NCBI GenBank assembly: GCA_002314145.1
Contig: DCCG01000040.1
Location: 1 to 64,000 of the forward strand
Length of the DNA stretch: 64,000 nt
Reading direction: 5' to 3'
Source: Thalassolituus sp. UBA1087
Lineage (GTDB): Bacteria; Pseudomonadota; Gammaproteobacteria; Pseudomonadales; Oceanobacteraceae
Made by a program: the position numbers and the translations under genes. Positions 43,871-52,788 of the stretch are shown here, piece by piece (positions within the stretch are counted from its first letter, which is position 1; each line of letters opens with the position of its first letter). The notes under the pieces are model-generated. The model was not told the origin of the DNA. It made no database searches and saw only the letters and a program-made list of their open reading frames with translations.

Positions 43871-45908
43871 CCGGTTGCATACTGGTGGCGGTGCGCTCAA
43901 ACGTTAACTGCAGACGGTTGCAGATACCTTCAATCATGTCCCGTGTTTTTGCTTCGCCACCGGCGCTGTGGATGCTGCTCAGCAGTTCATCACAGGCACC
44001 TTCAAATAACCCGGTCTGTTCTCCACGGGCGACGCTCAGGTAGGTATCAGCAGTGGTCTGATGCCAGCGGATAAACGCATCTTCAACCGCCTCTGACGGC
44101 ATCTCTTTCAGGTAGTGTTGTACCGTCAGAATCGCGTGGCCAAGGTTCAGGCCGGTAAACCCCAGGTCCGTCATATTGCGGTCTTTGCTGCCGGATGCCA
44201 TATCGTAATTGGATAACTTCAGCAGGCGCTCGCCCATACGGCCGTTATACCAGTCGCGCGGTGAATCATGCTGCAGCAGTTCTTTCAGGTCGCGGGCAGT
44301 GGCCTGCAACAGGCGGCGCTGCAGACGCTTGGTGCCCGGTGGCGTCACTAATGAAAAAACCGCATACAGAGCGGCAATACCGGCCAGAATGCCCAGCCCG
44401 ATACTGACGGACGTGTCGGCGCTGAAACTCATCGCCGGCCCGGGCCTGACGATAATGGTAAAGGGAATACAGAAGCCGAGTCCGAACGGCAGTGTGGGGC
44501 GGTTTGCCAGCAGCAGCAGACCGAGAAAGTAGGGCAGTGCCAGTACCAGCACCAGGACTTCATAATCCCCACTGCTGCGGGCCAGCAGGCTGAGCGCCAC
44601 CAGGCCGGCGGGGATGCCAGCCAGCGCACCGATAAACAGGCGCTTGAAGACGACGCTGAGCACAGCCCCCGGCAGGCGCGAAAACATGATGGAAAAGACC
44701 ACGGGTAAAATCATCATCATCAGTGCCGCATAGCTGCCGGTGGTCATCCACACCACGGCTCCGCAGACAAACACCAGACCGCTGCGCAGTGCATTAACCG
44801 CCCCCAGCAAAGGCTCCCGATGAGGCTGCAGACGGGTGGCGGATGACAGTGTCTGATCCGGTACTGCCAGTGCCTGATAAGCACGCAATACCAGACTTAA
44901 CGCCGTGACCAGTTCAGCCGCTGTCTGTGTCATGCGGGTTTCCAGCGGAGACTGATCAAGGCGTTCGCCGTAGTCCAGAATCTGTCGCCGCAGTTGCTGA
45001 TTTTCACGGTAGGCCTGGTCGTAATCGGTGACTTCTGCCACCCGTAAAAAGCCGCTGCGCATCCGGGTTAACAGCTGACTGAACGACTCTGACATCAACT
45101 CCGGATGATTGCGCTGAAAGCGGCCGAGTATCTGTGCCATGGAAAGTAACGACATGACTCTGTTGCACAGCAGCGTAATAGCCCGGCTGCGTCCCGGCCC
45201 CTGCGGGCCTTCATAAAATGCCGCGCTGGCGTTATCGGTCATCGCCATCAGCGATTCCAGAATCTGATCAGCGTGCTGGTGGCGGGCCTCGTGGGAACCT
45301 TCCGTATCAAGCTCCAGCGCCAGGTATTGCATGGTTTTGTTAATGGTCGTACGCGCACTCATGCGCAGACCGGCAATCACAGTGACGGGCCAGAACAGAC
45401 GGCTGACCAGAACCGCACACACAGAGCCCACGCAGAGTTCACTGATACGTGCCTGAGCGATGCTGAAAGCTGTCTGGCTGTTGGTGTCTGACGCGCTGCT
45501 CATCACTAACAGCACCACCATACCGGCCGTCATACCGCACATGGCAAAAGCATAGGTGAAATTCATGCTGCGCACGGTGGCTGCCAGCCCGGCATTCAGG
45601 GCAATCCACAGTGCCAGCAGGGTGAGGGCGATCAGCGGATAGGGCGAAAAAACATCCAGTATCATCAGGCCGAACAGTCCACCGGCGACGGAGCCGATAA
45701 TCTGAATAATGCCTTTTTCAATCACCAGACCACTTTCCGGACGTATCTGTAAAAAAATCGCTGACACCATAGCCCAGTAGGGGCGGTCCAGGTGCAGATA
45801 CATGGCCACAAAAAGTGACAGCGCCATGGCAATCACCCCTTTGGTAGCAAAGATGGCGGCGCGCTTTTCCGGCAGTAAGAGTGTGTTCAGGACCAGTTTT
45901 AACGCCAT
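43860..45908 (-). CDS. aaeB: FUSC-family efflux transporter (AaeB-like)
   Basis: This 682-residue inner-membrane protein has two clusters of about five helices (residues 25-190 and 375-510) separated by a cytosolic domain, the AaeB/FUSC layout. In E. coli AaeB exports p-hydroxybenzoate and related aromatic acids with the fusion protein AaeA. The start at 45908 overlaps none of the upstream gene except its last bases; a TTG six codons earlier is less likely. It is third in the operon DUF1656-HlyD-FUSC. Confidence 0.88.
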   Translation of the reverse strand: MALKLVLNTLLLPEKRAAIFATKGVIAMALSLFVAMYLHLDRPYWAMVSAIFLQIRPESGLVIEKGIIQIIGSVAGGLFGLMILDVFSPYPLIALTLLALWIALNAGLAATVRSMNFTYAFAMCGMTAGMVVLLVMSSASDTNSQTAFSIAQARISELCVGSVCAVLVSRLFWPVTVIAGLRMSARTTINKTMQYLALELDTEGSHEARHQHADQILESLMAMTDNASAAFYEGPQGPGRSRAITLLCNRVMSLLSMAQILGRFQRNHPELMSESFSQLLTRMRSGFLRVAEVTDYDQAYRENQQLRRQILDYGERLDQSPLETRMTQTAAELVTALSLVLRAYQALAVPDQTLSSATRLQPHREPLLGAVNALRSGLVFVCGAVVWMTTGSYAALMMMILPVVFSIMFSRLPGAVLSVVFKRLFIGALAGIPAGLVALSLLARSSGDYEVLVLVLALPYFLGLLLLANRPTLPFGLGFCIPFTIIVRPGPAMSFSADTSVSIGLGILAGIAALYAVFSLVTPPGTKRLQRRLLQATARDLKELLQHDSPRDWYNGRMGERLLKLSNYDMASGSKDRNMTDLGFTGLNLGHAILTVQHYLKEMPSEAVEDAFIRWHQTTADTYLSVARGEQTGLFEGACDELLSSIHSAGGEAKTRDMIEGICNRLQLTFERTATSMQPANG

Positions 45909-45912
45909 AGTG

Positions 45913-46773
45913 TCAGTCGGTTTCAACCTCGATGGTGGCCGTCATACCTGCGCTGAGGTGAATGTCTTCCGGTACCGGATCGAGTTCGATATCAACCGGA
46001 ATACGCTGTGCCAGCCTGACCCAGTTAAAACTCTGCTGCACCTGAGGCAACAGCTGGGCGTCGCCGCTGGTGTTATTGTTGGCGATGCCTTTACCGATGC
46101 TGACGACCCGGCCGGTCAGGGGTTGACCGCCGCTCATCAGCTGCACGGAGGCGGTCTGGCCGACATGGATCTTCTGTAATTTTGTTTCTTCAAAGTAGCC
46201 GGTGACATAGAAAGATCCGGCTTTGACCAGTGACAGCACCGGCGTGCCTTTGCTCACGTAATTGCCGTTGCTCAGTCCCGGATTGATGATATTGCCATCC
46301 ACCGGGGCCACGACCTGACTGCGCTCTACGTCGATCATAGCGGTGTTCAGCTGTGCCTGGGCAAGGTCATAGCTGGCCCGGGCCGAATCCATCTGAATGC
46401 GGTAAACATCCAGATCATCGGCACTGATGTTCTGATTTTTGTTCAGTTTTTTGCGCCGTTGGTACTGGTGCCTGGCCAGCTCCCAGGCATAACGAGCCTG
46501 TTCCACACGGGCTTTGCTTTCGGCGACGGCGGCTTTATAGCGCTCATCATTGACGGTAAATAACACATCACCGGCGCTGACGCGCTGATTATTGCCGGTC
46601 TGCAGCTCACTGACCCAGCCGGAAACGTCCGGTGCAATGGTGATGACATCAGCACGTATGCGCCCATCGCGGGTCCAGGGCGAGTGCATGTATACATGCC
46701 ATACCCAGTAACCCGCCGCAATGGCGGCCGCAAGAATAGCCAGATTGATGACAATACGCAGGGTTTTCTGCAT
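45913..46773 (-). CDS. aaeA: HlyD-family membrane fusion protein (AaeA-like)
   Basis: This 286-residue periplasmic adaptor has one N-terminal anchor helix, split lipoyl-like motifs (VITIAPDVSGWVSELQ and VVAPVDGNIINPGLSNGNYV) and an alpha-hairpin between them. It links the FUSC pump to an outer-membrane channel. The stop lies 4 bp before the aaeB start, and the start is 3 bp after the DUF1656 gene stop, so the three are a tight operon. Confidence 0.9.
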   Translation of the reverse strand: MQKTLRIVINLAILAAAIAAGYWVWHVYMHSPWTRDGRIRADVITIAPDVSGWVSELQTGNNQRVSAGDVLFTVNDERYKAAVAESKARVEQARYAWELARHQYQRRKKLNKNQNISADDLDVYRIQMDSARASYDLAQAQLNTAMIDVERSQVVAPVDGNIINPGLSNGNYVSKGTPVLSLVKAGSFYVTGYFEETKLQKIHVGQTASVQLMSGGQPLTGRVVSIGKGIANNNTSGDAQLLPQVQQSFNWVRLAQRIPVDIELDPVPEDIHLSAGMTATIEVETD

Positions 46774-46776
46774 AGA

Positions 46777-46995
46777 TTAATACCTTCCTGTCACAGAGAC
46801 GGTCAACGCGAGAAATAGGATAAATAATGAGATGTCGAGCCAGGCTTCGTTCCAGAAAATCTGATTCCAGAACGGATGGTGAATGCTCAGGCGGTGCATC
46901 AGCCGGCGCGCCAGCCAGGTCAGCAGCAACGCCACCGGGATACACAGCACCAGCGGGCTGAACAACATGCCGGCAAACGAAATTTCAGTCAGCAT
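46777..46995 (-). CDS. aaeX: DUF1656 small inner-membrane protein (AaeX-like)
   Basis: This 72-residue protein has two membrane helices and the DUF1656 opening EISFAGMLFSPL. It is the usual first gene of aaeXAB-type operons; its exact role is unknown. It is encoded 3 bp upstream of the membrane fusion protein. Confidence 0.88.
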   Translation of the reverse strand: MLTEISFAGMLFSPLVLCIPVALLLTWLARRLMHRLSIHHPFWNQIFWNEAWLDISLFILFLALTVSVTGRY

Positions 46996-47238
46996 AATGG
47001 GGTCTTTCTGGTCTGGTGTCTGTTAAACATAGCAGGGCTCAGCGGGTAAATGTCAGACAATGTGGTAACGCTTGTCGCGGATTTTATCATCCGCCGGCAG
47101 AATCCGGTTTCTGATTCTGCCGCCGGGCGTTAGTTTCTCTGTTCCGTGGCTGGTATTTACCGGCGGTTTGACGGTAGCCTTGAGTCTTCACTTGCCTCCG
47201 GCAGTGACATCACTGCCCAGCAAACCGCAGGACATATC

Positions 47239-47892
47239 ATGGCTGAAATCTGCATATTCCCGATCCCGGGCTGTGTCACCTTCCCGGGAACCGTATTCCC
47301 TCTGCATGTGTTTGAACCGCGCTACCGGTCGATGATTCAGCGCTGTCTGGATCAGGATGGACTGGTTGCTATCTGTCACACTCAGTCGGTGATCAGCCCG
47401 GCCAAACCTGCCGATAATATGAACGATGCGCTCAGTTCCAATCAGGCAACCTACCGCCCTTATGATGTGTTCAGCGCTGGTCGCTGTGAACTGATTGAAA
47501 CAACAACGGATGGCCGAATGTACCTGAATGTGCATATTGAGCAGCGTTTCCGTCTGGGCGAAGAAGTACAGTTGCTGCCGTATCAGGTATACGAATGTGA
47601 GCCTTTCCCTGATCGCCGCCCGACACCGGCGCAGCAGGCTGATAATGAACTGCTGAAGCAAAAAATACTGCACCGCCTATTGGCTATAGTGCAGGCCGAT
47701 GAGTCTCTGGATCATAAAATTGCTGCGCTGCTGAGTTCATCAGAGTGGCAGGCGATGGATGCCGAAACCTTCAGCTTCCGCCTGTTTGGTATTATCCGCT
47801 TTGAGGCCGAAATTCTGCAGCAGTGTCTGCAGCTGGATAATGCCAATGATCGTTTATCCTTTGCACTGTCGCTGCTGAATGAAGAAGATTAG
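47239..47892 (+). CDS. Lon N-terminal (LonRS) domain protein
   Basis: This 217-residue protein consists of the Lon substrate-binding domain only: IFPIPGCVTFPGTVFPLHVFEPRYR is the hallmark start, then YNVGTRCEL-like YDVFSAGRCELIE and RFRLGEEV. No ATPase or protease part follows, so it is a stand-alone domain of unknown client. The ATG at 47239 has AGGA upstream; the frame is open 31 codons earlier without support. Confidence 0.87.
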   Translation: MAEICIFPIPGCVTFPGTVFPLHVFEPRYRSMIQRCLDQDGLVAICHTQSVISPAKPADNMNDALSSNQATYRPYDVFSAGRCELIETTTDGRMYLNVHIEQRFRLGEEVQLLPYQVYECEPFPDRRPTPAQQADNELLKQKILHRLLAIVQADESLDHKIAALLSSSEWQAMDAETFSFRLFGIIRFEAEILQQCLQLDNANDRLSFALSLLNEED

Positions 47893-47996
47893 GGCATCTG
47901 CGCTCACTTAACCGGCAGGCCGCACGCCTGAGCAGGTACGGCCCGCACTTCAACGGGCCTGACTGCCATCAAAACAACGCCATCAGAACAATCGCA

Positions 47997-49202
47997 TTAA
48001 AACAATCTTAGCGCCGGGTGTTGCCGGTTCATCAGCTTCTGGCGGATAGCCTGTTTCAGTGGCGGCAGATGATTACTGATACGCAGCACCGCATTGCGCA
48101 GCACCCGGGCGGGCAGGCGGTCATCGGTGAACAGCCCTACCACGGTATTGGTGCCGTGATACAGCACACGTGCGTTGGGCATATGTCTGTGTTCGTAGGC
48201 TTTCAGTACGCGGCTGTCCCAGAACGGCCGGCCCTGTTGGATGGCTTTTATCATTTCGGTACTGAGCAGATCCTGACCGCTTAAACCCAGATTAAAACCA
48301 TGGGCGGTAACCGGGTGCATCCCTACCGCAGAGTCGCCCACCAGGGCAAAGCGGTTGGCCTGGTAACGGCGTGCATGAACGCCGACAAGAGGGTAGTGAT
48401 AACGTTCACCGCTCTGTGTCATTTTCCCCAGTCTTGATCCCAGCCGGTGCTCCACTTCGCGGTTGAAGGCATCTTCCGGCATTGCGAGCAGTTCGCTTAC
48501 TTCGGCAGAATTAACCGTAATCACCACTGAACACTGGTATTCGTTGAGTGGCAGTACTGCCAGGGTGCCGCCATACAGAAAACATTCCAGTGCCGTGTGC
48601 TGATGGGGTTTTTCATGGTTCATCACACACAGCAGGGCACTGCGGCCGTAATCATTGTAATCCGAGGCGATCCCCATCTGATTGCGGCTGGTGGAAAAGC
48701 GGGTATCAGCCGCCACCACCATGGATGCGCTGATGGTTTTGCCGTCGTCCAGTGTCAGGTAGCCGCCATTGCTGTCGGTATGGACCCGGCTCACGCTTTG
48801 GCCGGCCAGCAGCTCGGCGGCCCGGCTGTCGTTCTGGCTGGCGTTGAATTCGGCAAAGATCGCGCGGCGGATATGTTGATTGGAAACCAGATAGCCTAAT
48901 GGTTCCTGACGATGCTCAGGTGCATCAAAATGCAGGCGATAGTCAGATGTACCATTGATCACGCTGGCAGCCTTGAGCGGATGGATATTGTCCTGGCCGA
49001 GGCGCTGCCAGCTGCCGTGCTGATGCATCAGGCGTTTGGACAGGTGGGTTAAGGCGATTTCCCGGCCATCGTATGCGGGGTTTTGCAGGCTTTCTGAGGT
49101 CTGTTTTTCAACCACGGCGACTTTCAGGCCGCTGTCCCGCAGTGACAGCGCAAAGCTCAGTCCGGCCGGCCCGGCGCCAATAATGGCAATATCATAATCC
49201 AT
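47997..49202 (-). CDS. ubiM: UbiH/COQ6-family ubiquinone hydroxylase, UbiM-like
   Basis: This 401-residue flavin monooxygenase has the FAD motif GAGPAGLSFAL (residues 9-19), the family DGREIALTH segment and the second FAD motif ALVGDSAVGMHPVTAHGFN. The PAYDGREIALTHLSKRL region is what I associate with UbiM, a hydroxylase that can serve ring position 5 (and in some organisms 1 and 6) in ubiquinone synthesis. UbiH or UbiF remain alternatives. The ATG at 49202 has GGAG upstream. It is monocistronic. Confidence 0.82.
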   Translation of the reverse strand: MDYDIAIIGAGPAGLSFALSLRDSGLKVAVVEKQTSESLQNPAYDGREIALTHLSKRLMHQHGSWQRLGQDNIHPLKAASVINGTSDYRLHFDAPEHRQEPLGYLVSNQHIRRAIFAEFNASQNDSRAAELLAGQSVSRVHTDSNGGYLTLDDGKTISASMVVAADTRFSTSRNQMGIASDYNDYGRSALLCVMNHEKPHQHTALECFLYGGTLAVLPLNEYQCSVVITVNSAEVSELLAMPEDAFNREVEHRLGSRLGKMTQSGERYHYPLVGVHARRYQANRFALVGDSAVGMHPVTAHGFNLGLSGQDLLSTEMIKAIQQGRPFWDSRVLKAYEHRHMPNARVLYHGTNTVVGLFTDDRLPARVLRNAVLRISNHLPPLKQAIRQKLMNRQHPALRLF

Positions 49203-49443
49203 AGTGGTCTCCAGTCGATGAAGCACCGATTTTAGGGCAGCGCATGGCCGGGGAAATTGACACAGATTATGAAAGGTTATGGCCGGAGCAGCGGCCCGGA
49301 GGGGCCAATCAAGCGGGCCTTGTGAGCCGGGGCGGTTTAACTACCGCTCTGGTCGGATGGCGGGGCATTGTGCACCTGCAGTGACGGTGTTGCGTCAGAG
49401 CGTGTTTGCTGTGGCTTCAGACTTTCTGGCTCAGGCTGCTGAG

Positions 49444-49662
49444 TCAGGCTTCGATGGCCTGCAGCTGTTCTTTCAGTCTGGCCTGCTTTTTCTGACAGAT
49501 CGCGCGTTTCTTCTGTTCCTTTTCGATCATGGCCGCCGGAACCCGGGAAACAAAACCTTCGTTGTTCAGCTTGTTTGAGATGCGGTGTATTTCATCTTCC
49601 AGACGTTCGACCTCTTCATGCAGACGGGCGACTTCCTGTTCCTTATCCTTCAGGTCTGTCAT
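49444..49662 (-). CDS. Free-standing ValRS C-terminal arm-like coiled-coil protein
   Basis: This 72-residue protein is almost entirely helical and charged. The stretch NKLNNEGFVSRVPAAMIEKE reproduces the conserved turn of the valyl-tRNA synthetase C-terminal coiled coil, which contacts tRNA, flanked by heptad-rich helices. The ATG at 49662 has GGAGG 11 bases upstream. The frame is open to 49854, giving at most 136 residues, but the added part lacks family character. No aminoacylation domain is present. It is either a dedicated RNA-binding protein or a leftover of a duplicated valS. Confidence 0.7.
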   Translation of the reverse strand: MTDLKDKEQEVARLHEEVERLEDEIHRISNKLNNEGFVSRVPAAMIEKEQKKRAICQKKQARLKEQLQAIEA

Positions 49663-49846
49663 ACGAATATCTACCTCCATGGCGATAAGCTGTTTGCGAC
49701 TGCTCAGCGTTTTTCTTTCTTTGTCTTTAAGTTTAGTCACTAATCCGCATTTTTCCTCCATCGGTCTGAAAAACTTAATGAATACTGAGAAAGCATTAAA
49801 ATTATATCTGTCATTAGTTGCCGGTTCATAAAAACTCCGATACTCT

Positions 49847-49884
49847 CCGGGCAATTAATAATAATTATATTATTAATTGCCCGG
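49847..49884. repeat. Perfect 16-bp inverted repeat
   Basis: CCGGGCAATTAATAAT (49847-49862) and its exact complement (49869-49884) enclose AATTAT. It lies between divergent genes. The half-sites are GC at the outside and AT at the inside, like a hairpin terminator without clear T tracts, or a large operator. Confidence 0.85.
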
Positions 49885-50025
49885 CTTTCTAATCCGTATG
49901 GTTAATCCGGTTATCAGGCGAATGTATCAGAATAAATCCGGCTGACGGAACCGGTGGCGGTTTATAAAGCCGATACAGAATATCCCCTGAATAATAACCT
50001 GTTAATCAATACCGGATGAGGTCGA

Positions 50026-50622
50026 ATGAAATATTCCATTATAAAAGTCCTGGGAACCGATAGCCCATGGTTTGAAAAAATCGCCCACATAAGAACCCGT
50101 GTTTTTATAGAAGAAGATGGTTATCCGGACGGCAGTATCGTCTCCGTTCAGGATAAGTCAGCAGTGCATTTTCTGGCCATGGCCGATAAAAAAGTGATTG
50201 GCTGTGTCAGTGCCAATATTAAAAGAGATGATCAGGATCGTCTGCCGTTAGAAATCTACCTGACTGCGGGGAAAAACAATATCGGTGAAATATGTAAACT
50301 GGCGGTGCTGAAAGAATTCCGTTCCCGGCCTATTGCACTTTACCTGATGGTGGCAGCCTATGATTATCTGCAGGCGTCCGGTGTCGCCGGTATGTTTGTC
50401 TGGGCTATGGCAGAGAAAACCAGGGTTCTCGATCTGTATGCTAAATTCGGGTTTAAAGTACATGGAGAAACCTTTATGTGCTGCGCCCGTAAACCGGCCA
50501 CTGCCTTTTTTCTTAATCTCAGTGAAGATGCCATCTACGATACTGAAAAGTTACGCATTCATGAGCAGATATCCAGAAATTACCGCCGCTATCTGGTGGA
50601 TGCAGAGGATATCTGTTTATGA
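50026..50622 (+). CDS. GNAT-like acyltransferase
   Basis: This 198-residue protein has the GNAT core: an N-terminal strand-helix (IRTRVFIEEDGYPDGS), the acyl-CoA loop region EICKLAVLKEFRSRPIALYLM and a C-terminal strand GFKVHGETFMCC. The placement of an arginine-rich loop and helix after LAVL recalls N-acyl amino acid synthase or autoinducer-synthase-like GNATs, but no lux-type regulator is nearby. The ATG has GAGG 4 bases before it. Confidence 0.75.
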   Translation: MKYSIIKVLGTDSPWFEKIAHIRTRVFIEEDGYPDGSIVSVQDKSAVHFLAMADKKVIGCVSANIKRDDQDRLPLEIYLTAGKNNIGEICKLAVLKEFRSRPIALYLMVAAYDYLQASGVAGMFVWAMAEKTRVLDLYAKFGFKVHGETFMCCARKPATAFFLNLSEDAIYDTEKLRIHEQISRNYRRYLVDAEDICL

Positions 50623-50680
50623 CGATTATGTATCTGCCCATTTACCGGTAGCGGAAGGCGATAAGCAGGCATTCTGCTGC

Positions 50681-52507
50681 CTAGTAGTCCCGGCTGAGAA
50701 AAACAGAATTACGGCCGTTCAGCTTGGCCCGGTACAGGGCCTGGTCTGCCTGGTTGATCAGAGTGTCGGGCGGCGTGTTGCCATTCAGGCTCCAGGCAAC
50801 ACCGGCCGAGCAGGTTACTTCCGGAATATCCATGTTGCGCGTCTGTTGTTCAATGGTCAGACGGATTCTTTCAGCAATTTCGACTGCATCAGAGCGGTTG
50901 GTCGCCGGCAGAATCAGCATGAATTCTTCACCTCCATAACGGGCAAGAAAATCCCCCGGGCGGGTGCAGGAGGCAATCAGCAATGCCGTGGCTGTAATGA
51001 CCTTGTCGCCGGTCAGGTGGCCATGGTTATCATTAACGCTTTTAAAATGATCAATATCCATCATGATCAGAGAAATAGGCAGTGCCCCTTCGAAGGCGTA
51101 TTGCAGTTCCTGTTTGAGTTTGGTAGTCAATGCCCGGCGGTTGTAAATACCCGTGAGCGCATCTTTCTGTGAAATATTACGCAGTTCCTGGTTGGCTTTC
51201 TGCAGGTCTTCGGTCACCCGGGAAATAAAAAACATCAGCCGTTTTAAACGGGTAAGATCGCGGGAGTTAGAGACTTTATTGTCCTGATAGTGAATGCTCA
51301 CGGACTGACGCTCATGATCAACCGGTTTTTCACTGAATGCTACTGCAACGATTGTGGCATTGAGGATGTTGCCGTGACAGTTCATGCTGTCTATTTCCCC
51401 GTAACTGAAAAACCCTCCGGCATTGGCAATATTCAGATAGGGGGCCATTTCCACATCCGGATGGTCGTTGAGAAAACCGAGGCGCGATACACAGGAAAAT
51501 AAGAAAACAGCCTCCGGCTGAAAGCGGTTGAGGTTTTCTTCGCTGAAATCGAGGTTTTCCAGAATGCTGTTAATATCCCCATAGGCAAACTGGACCTGAT
51601 CGCCACGCCGTATATCGGCAACAAAGGTCATTTGCTGTTGCTCCGTGACAGAAAAAGGCACACGGGCAATATCAACACCGTTACGTTTAATGATAAAAGG
51701 GAATTCCAGGGCGTGTGAAAAAAAGTCCTCTTCCTCAAAACCGATAAAGTGATTATACAACTCGGCTGCCGAACGGTGATTAATGGAATCGACGGTGTTG
51801 TTGTGAGCGGATGTGATGGTCATGGTCTCACCGAACGGAATCCAGCCCAGATGATAGGTTGTTTCCAGCCGCAGCTGTTTGCCGTAAAAAGCAATGGCGA
51901 TAAATCCTGATTCAAATATCTCGCCATTGAGCATCATGATCACATTATGTATGTCGTCCATATCGCCGGCACCACCGCCAAATACCGGTACTCCGCCAAG
52001 TCCCTCATACAGGCCGCTGTAAAATTCTGAAACATCCAGCAGAGTGGGTGAAAAAAGCAGCATGACGCCGGCCGGATGCACAGGAGAAGCATTGATAATG
52101 GTGTCAGCCAGCAGCTCGCCGTCATGTCGGCTGGCGTGCGTCATCGGAAGGCTGTATCCCTGCACTGATGAGGATTCAAATACCATCAGAGACAGTTGCG
52201 AGTGTTGGTTGGTATCCACCGAACTGTGAATGGTGGCCGGGCAATTGCAGCCGGTGATGGTCGCTGAAGGCAGATGTGCGCGTATGGTGTCATGTAATGT
52301 GACGAACCATTCGGGGTCCGGTTCTGAGGAATAAATGCCGGCCAGGATGTGTTTGTTTCTGACAGAATCAGGCAAACCGCTGAGCCAGTTGGTCAGCTGC
52401 GCCAGATCCGATATGTCAAACACAAGGTGCTGCATGTCTGCGTCCAGTGTCAGGTTTTCTGAGTACGTAGGTACCGTTAATGCTGGTTTCCATTGAGTGT
52501 AGTTCAC
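50681..52507 (-). CDS. FIST-domain diguanylate cyclase
   Basis: This 608-residue protein joins a FIST_N domain (residues 30-215), a FIST_C domain (about 230-375) and a GGDEF domain. The active site reads GGEEF (525-529), and an inhibitory RxxD site (RPGD, 516-519) lies five residues before it, so it should make cyclic-di-GMP and be feedback inhibited. FIST domains are thought to bind small ligands such as amino acids. The start is uncertain: GTG at 52507 has no strong site, and the next ATG is at 52435. Confidence 0.9.
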   Translation of the reverse strand: MNYTQWKPALTVPTYSENLTLDADMQHLVFDISDLAQLTNWLSGLPDSVRNKHILAGIYSSEPDPEWFVTLHDTIRAHLPSATITGCNCPATIHSSVDTNQHSQLSLMVFESSSVQGYSLPMTHASRHDGELLADTIINASPVHPAGVMLLFSPTLLDVSEFYSGLYEGLGGVPVFGGGAGDMDDIHNVIMMLNGEIFESGFIAIAFYGKQLRLETTYHLGWIPFGETMTITSAHNNTVDSINHRSAAELYNHFIGFEEEDFFSHALEFPFIIKRNGVDIARVPFSVTEQQQMTFVADIRRGDQVQFAYGDINSILENLDFSEENLNRFQPEAVFLFSCVSRLGFLNDHPDVEMAPYLNIANAGGFFSYGEIDSMNCHGNILNATIVAVAFSEKPVDHERQSVSIHYQDNKVSNSRDLTRLKRLMFFISRVTEDLQKANQELRNISQKDALTGIYNRRALTTKLKQELQYAFEGALPISLIMMDIDHFKSVNDNHGHLTGDKVITATALLIASCTRPGDFLARYGGEEFMLILPATNRSDAVEIAERIRLTIEQQTRNMDIPEVTCSAGVAWSLNGNTPPDTLINQADQALYRAKLNGRNSVFLSRDY

Positions 52508-52677
52508 CAGAGCTAAGGAGGGATCTTACCGCAGTAGCCTCAATTCATTAGGCGGTGATCTTAGACATTTCAGGACAATATGTCTGCAAAAAAATAACAG
52601 ATTACTTTGTTATAACTTAAAGATATCAGTTAAGTTTTTTAACTGTTGGTAAGTAATATTTTATAAATAAGAATATC

Positions 52678-52706
52678 ATTTAAAATCGAATAATTATTCG
52701 TATAAA
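52678..52706 (+). promoter_or_regulatory. Candidate promoter with embedded operator
   Basis: TATAAA (52701-52706) is a good -10 box; a weak TTTAAA-like -35 lies 16 bp before it. The spacer is mostly the perfect dyad CGAATAATTATTCG (52687-52700), which would place a regulator directly on the promoter that reads into the riboswitch-like segment and chemoreceptor. Confidence 0.45.
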
Positions 52707-52788
52707 TACGGGTGATTGAATTCCGCTCCCTGAATCCTGGTTCTTATTGCCTGAGCCAGTCAGGTACTGATGTACCGTATTTAAAACA

